Below, in pieces: positions 6,622 through 8,436 of a stretch of 8,436 bases of DNA. The notes beneath the pieces were generated by a model that saw only the letters and a list, made by a program, of their open reading frames with translations, searched no databases and was not told the origin of the DNA. This stretch comes from Rhodoluna limnophila (GTDB taxonomy: Bacteria > Actinomycetota > Actinomycetes > Actinomycetales > Microbacteriaceae). The translations under genes were made by a program, and so were the position numbers. The DNA is taken from positions 1 to 8,436 of the forward strand of contig CALPUC020000031.1 of NCBI GenBank assembly GCA_943326655.2, given 5' to 3'. Each line of letters opens with the position of its first letter. Within the stretch, counting starts at the first letter, position 1.

Positions 6622-6695
6622 TAGCGGAGGCGGGACTCGAACCCGCGACCCCACGATTATGAGTCGTGTGCTCTAACCACCTGAGCTACCCCGCC
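6622..6695 (-). tRNA. tRNA-Met (anticodon CAT), elongator type
   Basis: The 74-nt cloverleaf is complete: acceptor GGCGGGG with CTCCGCT, D-arm GCTC/GAGC, anticodon stem CACGA/TCGTG around loop CTCATAA, variable loop GGGTC, and T-arm GCGGG-TTCGAGT-CCCGC. The acceptor contains wobble pairs G1-U72 and G6-U67, and the discriminator is A. CCA is not encoded (the next bases are CTA), so it must be added after transcription. The paired 1-72 position and the absence of the three G-C pairs typical of initiator anticodon stems argue for the elongator. A tRNA-Ile with lysidine at C34 is a less likely alternative. It follows tRNA-Thr by 4 nt. Confidence 0.96.
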
Positions 6696-6699
6696 GCAG

Positions 6700-6771
<72 letters not shown>

Positions 6772-6780
6772 GGATTGAAC

Positions 6781-6796
6781 GGCGCTTTAGGGCGCC
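6781..6796. repeat. Short GC-rich hairpin between the glycosidase gene and tRNA-Thr
   Basis: GGCGC and GCGCC enclose a 6-nt loop. It lies downstream of the glycosidase stop and within the predicted leader of the tRNA transcript. No T-tract follows it on the minus strand, so it is not a standard intrinsic terminator. It could be a weak terminator, an mRNA 3'-end stabiliser or a pre-tRNA leader structure. Confidence 0.4.
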
Positions 6797-6810
6797 AGAC
6801 ACCAGAAGAG

Positions 6811-6838
6811 ATTATCACTAACCGCGAGTGCTTCGCAA
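6811..6838 (-). promoter_or_regulatory. Candidate sigma-A promoter for tRNA-Thr, tRNA-Met and the hadA-hadB-murB-tetR unit
   Basis: On the minus strand TTGCGA (6833-6838; 4 of 6 to TTGACA) and GATAAT (6811-6816; 5 of 6 to TATAAT) are separated by 16 bp. The predicted transcription start near 6803-6804 lies about 33 nt before tRNA-Thr. The -35 element and spacer lie inside the last codons and stop codon of the glycosidase gene. It is the best promoter-like pair I found in the window. Confidence 0.6.
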
Positions 6839-8436
6839 ACTCCATATGTTGGCGCTGAGTGCCGAAGCGGGCAGTTTCAACATCGAACCCTGGACAACAA
6901 TTTCTCCCCCGCCAAAAACATTTGTTGCTTTGGCCAGGTTAGGCACGGCGTCTTTCGGAATCAGAATGTTCTCGTCTTTACCCCTCGTTACACAAACTAC
7001 GACGCTCTGCTTCGAGTCTTCGCGCACGTAAACCACGGCCTCGGTGCTGGCATAGATAAAGCGCATCGAACCGGCGTTTAGAGCGGAGTTCTCTTTGCGC
7101 ACTTTGGTTAGCTGCTGATAGATCGGCAGCATCGACTTGTCGTGCTTTCGCTCGTTATTCCAAGGCATCGGGGTTCGTGAGTTTTCGCCGTTGAATCCGT
7201 CTAGGCCAAATTCGTCGCCGGCCCAGATAACCGGAATGCCTGGGAAAGTGAACTGCATGGCAGCGGCCACCTTCTGGGCACCTTTGATGGTGAAAGTCTT
7301 GAAGCGAGGGATGTCGTGGGTGTCTAGCGGGTTCATGTTGTGAAGCCTCACGTGCCACGGGAAGGCCGCGATGAACTGGGTGTAACTGGTGACCAGATCC
7401 TCACCATCGGCCTGAACATTGCCGTCCCCCGTCATGAAACCAGGTGCGCCCTTGGCGTTCTTGTTGTAGAACCAGCGCCAAACCGGCTTGGTGAAATTCG
7501 AGTAGGTCATGGCTCCTTGCCAGCCGTCGCCCTGCACTTCGTAGGCGGCATCGCCGGTGTATTCGCCGAGCATCAGGGTGTGTGGGTTTTCGGTCACCAT
7601 GGTTTGGCGAATCACCTGAGCTACCTCTAGATACATGTCTTCGTCGCGGATTCGGCCGGTCATGTTGGCAACGTCGATGCGCCAGCCGTCCATGTGGAAT
7701 GGCTTTCTAAGCCAGCGAGCCACCACTGATTTCGGACCCTGAATGAACCGCCTGCGGAGTTCTTTGGAATTCCAGTTGAATTTTGGGAGAGATGGAACGC
7801 CGAACCACGAATCGTATTTGGTGTTCTTTTCCGAGAAGTAATAGAAGTCGCTCTCGGCAGCCTTTGGCTTTTTGAACGAAGCCTGGAACCATTCGTGGCC
7901 AACTCCGGAGTGATTAGAGGTTAGATCGCCCATGACCTTCATGCCCAGCTTGTGAGCGGCCGAAATGAGTGCCACAAAGGCCTCGTCGCCGCCGAGCAGC
8001 GGGTCGACCTCGTGGAACGAAGATGCGTCGTAGCGATGGTTGGAACGAGCCGGAAAAATTGGGGTTAGGTAGAGCAGGTTCACGCCGAGCGATTTCAAGT
8101 GATCGAGGTGCTCAATCACTCCCCAGAGGTCTCCGCCGAAAAACTGCTCGCTGGTGCCTGGGCCCTGGCCGATTACTTCGTCTCCCCAGTTTTTGGCGAT
8201 AGCCCACTTCGGCGTCTTGTGCGCATCGGCTTTGGCCGAACGAGCAAAGCGGTCAGGGAAGATTTGATACATGATCGCCGCCTTACCCCAGGCCGGAGCG
8301 CTGGAGAAAGTGTTGAGGCGGAAATCTAAGGTGTCTGGCTGGTTCAAAACCGAAAGACCTTGCGTGTTGTACCAAAGCACATTGCCATCGGCCAACTTGA
8401 TGTAAAAGCGGTAATTCATCTTCGGGTTATGAATCG
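6818..8436 (-). CDS. GH13 alpha-glucosidase/alpha-amylase family enzyme, N-terminus outside the window
   Basis: The visible part (538 codons plus stop) is a nearly complete glycoside hydrolase family 13 barrel that cleaves alpha-glucosidic bonds in maltodextrin-like sugars. Numbering from the Met at 8419: IMYQIFPDRFARS (49-61) opens the barrel; region I is DLTSNH (165-170); region II is WRIDVAN with nucleophile D249; region III is LGEYTGD with acid/base E286; region IV is DTHDIPRF with H368 and D369; RTPMPW is at 415-420, followed by the C-terminal beta domain. The frame stays open upstream of that Met to the window edge, no ribosome site precedes it, and the residues around it (NPKMNYRFYIKLADG) look like the end of an N-terminal CBM34-like beta domain. 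I therefore treat the Met as internal. Without the N-terminus, location is uncertain; intracellular maltodextrin use is likely. Exact specificity (alpha-glucosidase, neopullulanase or cyclomaltodextrinase) is open. The gene's 3' end houses the tRNA promoter. Confidence 0.9.
   Translation of the reverse strand, partial: IHNPKMNYRFYIKLADGNVLWYNTQGLSVLNQPDTLDFRLNTFSSAPAWGKAAIMYQIFPDRFARSAKADAHKTPKWAIAKNWGDEVIGQGPGTSEQFFGGDLWGVIEHLDHLKSLGVNLLYLTPIFPARSNHRYDASSFHEVDPLLGGDEAFVALISAAHKLGMKVMGDLTSNHSGVGHEWFQASFKKPKAAESDFYYFSEKNTKYDSWFGVPSLPKFNWNSKELRRRFIQGPKSVVARWLRKPFHMDGWRIDVANMTGRIRDEDMYLEVAQVIRQTMVTENPHTLMLGEYTGDAAYEVQGDGWQGAMTYSNFTKPVWRWFYNKNAKGAPGFMTGDGNVQADGEDLVTSYTQFIAAFPWHVRLHNMNPLDTHDIPRFKTFTIKGAQKVAAAMQFTFPGIPVIWAGDEFGLDGFNGENSRTPMPWNNERKHDKSMLPIYQQLTKVRKENSALNAGSMRFIYASTEAVVYVREDSKQSVVVCVTRGKDENILIPKDAVPNLAKATNVFGGGEIVVQGSMLKLPASALSANIWSLRSTRG

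Noticed and set aside
6781..6796. GGCGC/GCGCC hairpin as an intrinsic terminator of the glycosidase gene
   Set aside because: The stem is only 5 bp and no U-run follows on the minus strand; it was kept only as a hairpin of uncertain role.
7969..8329. Two overlapping arginine-rich open frames on the plus strand
   Set aside because: They lie antisense within the GH13 catalytic domain, have low-complexity composition and match no family; the opposite strand carries clear GH13 motifs.

Overview
The window looks like chromosomal DNA of a high-G+C Gram-positive bacterium (Actinomycetota), most likely a small-genome member of Microbacteriaceae. The grounds are the linked order of HadA-like and HadB-like dehydratases, murB and aspC, which is typical of Actinobacteria; two tRNA genes without an encoded CCA; a GTG start with a possible leaderless promoter; and base composition that appears only about half G+C. 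The lineage is inferred from gene order and protein style, not from a database search.

Layout. Positions 1-2752 (minus strand) hold two tandem paralogous genes for secreted proteins with sialidase/BNR-like Asp-box repeats. The upstream one is complete (563 aa) and ends in an Ig-like domain. The downstream one runs off the left edge. They are 14 nt apart and probably form an operon. A 147-bp divergent intergenic region separates them from aspC (2900-4093, plus strand), a PLP-dependent class I aminotransferase.

From about 6840 down to 4086 (minus strand) lies a tight transcription unit: a good candidate promoter inside the 3' end of a glycosidase gene, tRNA-Thr(GGT), tRNA-Met(CAT), hadA-like, hadB-like, murB and a TetR-family regulator. 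The protein genes overlap or lie 2-3 nt apart. The last gene overlaps the 3' end of convergent aspC by 8 bp. The unit joins translation (tRNAs), probable fatty-acid elongation (HadAB-type dehydratase) and peptidoglycan precursor synthesis (MurB), and ends with a regulator of unknown target. Positions 6818-8436 (minus strand) hold a GH13 alpha-glucosidase/amylase-family enzyme whose N-terminus lies outside the window.

Most of the window is ordinary housekeeping sequence. The least explained parts are the secreted paralog pair and the TetR gene attached to the hadAB-murB unit. I saw no insertion sequence, phage gene, CRISPR array, toxin-antitoxin pair or recognisable new defence system. Every stretch longer than 300 bases is covered by a gene.
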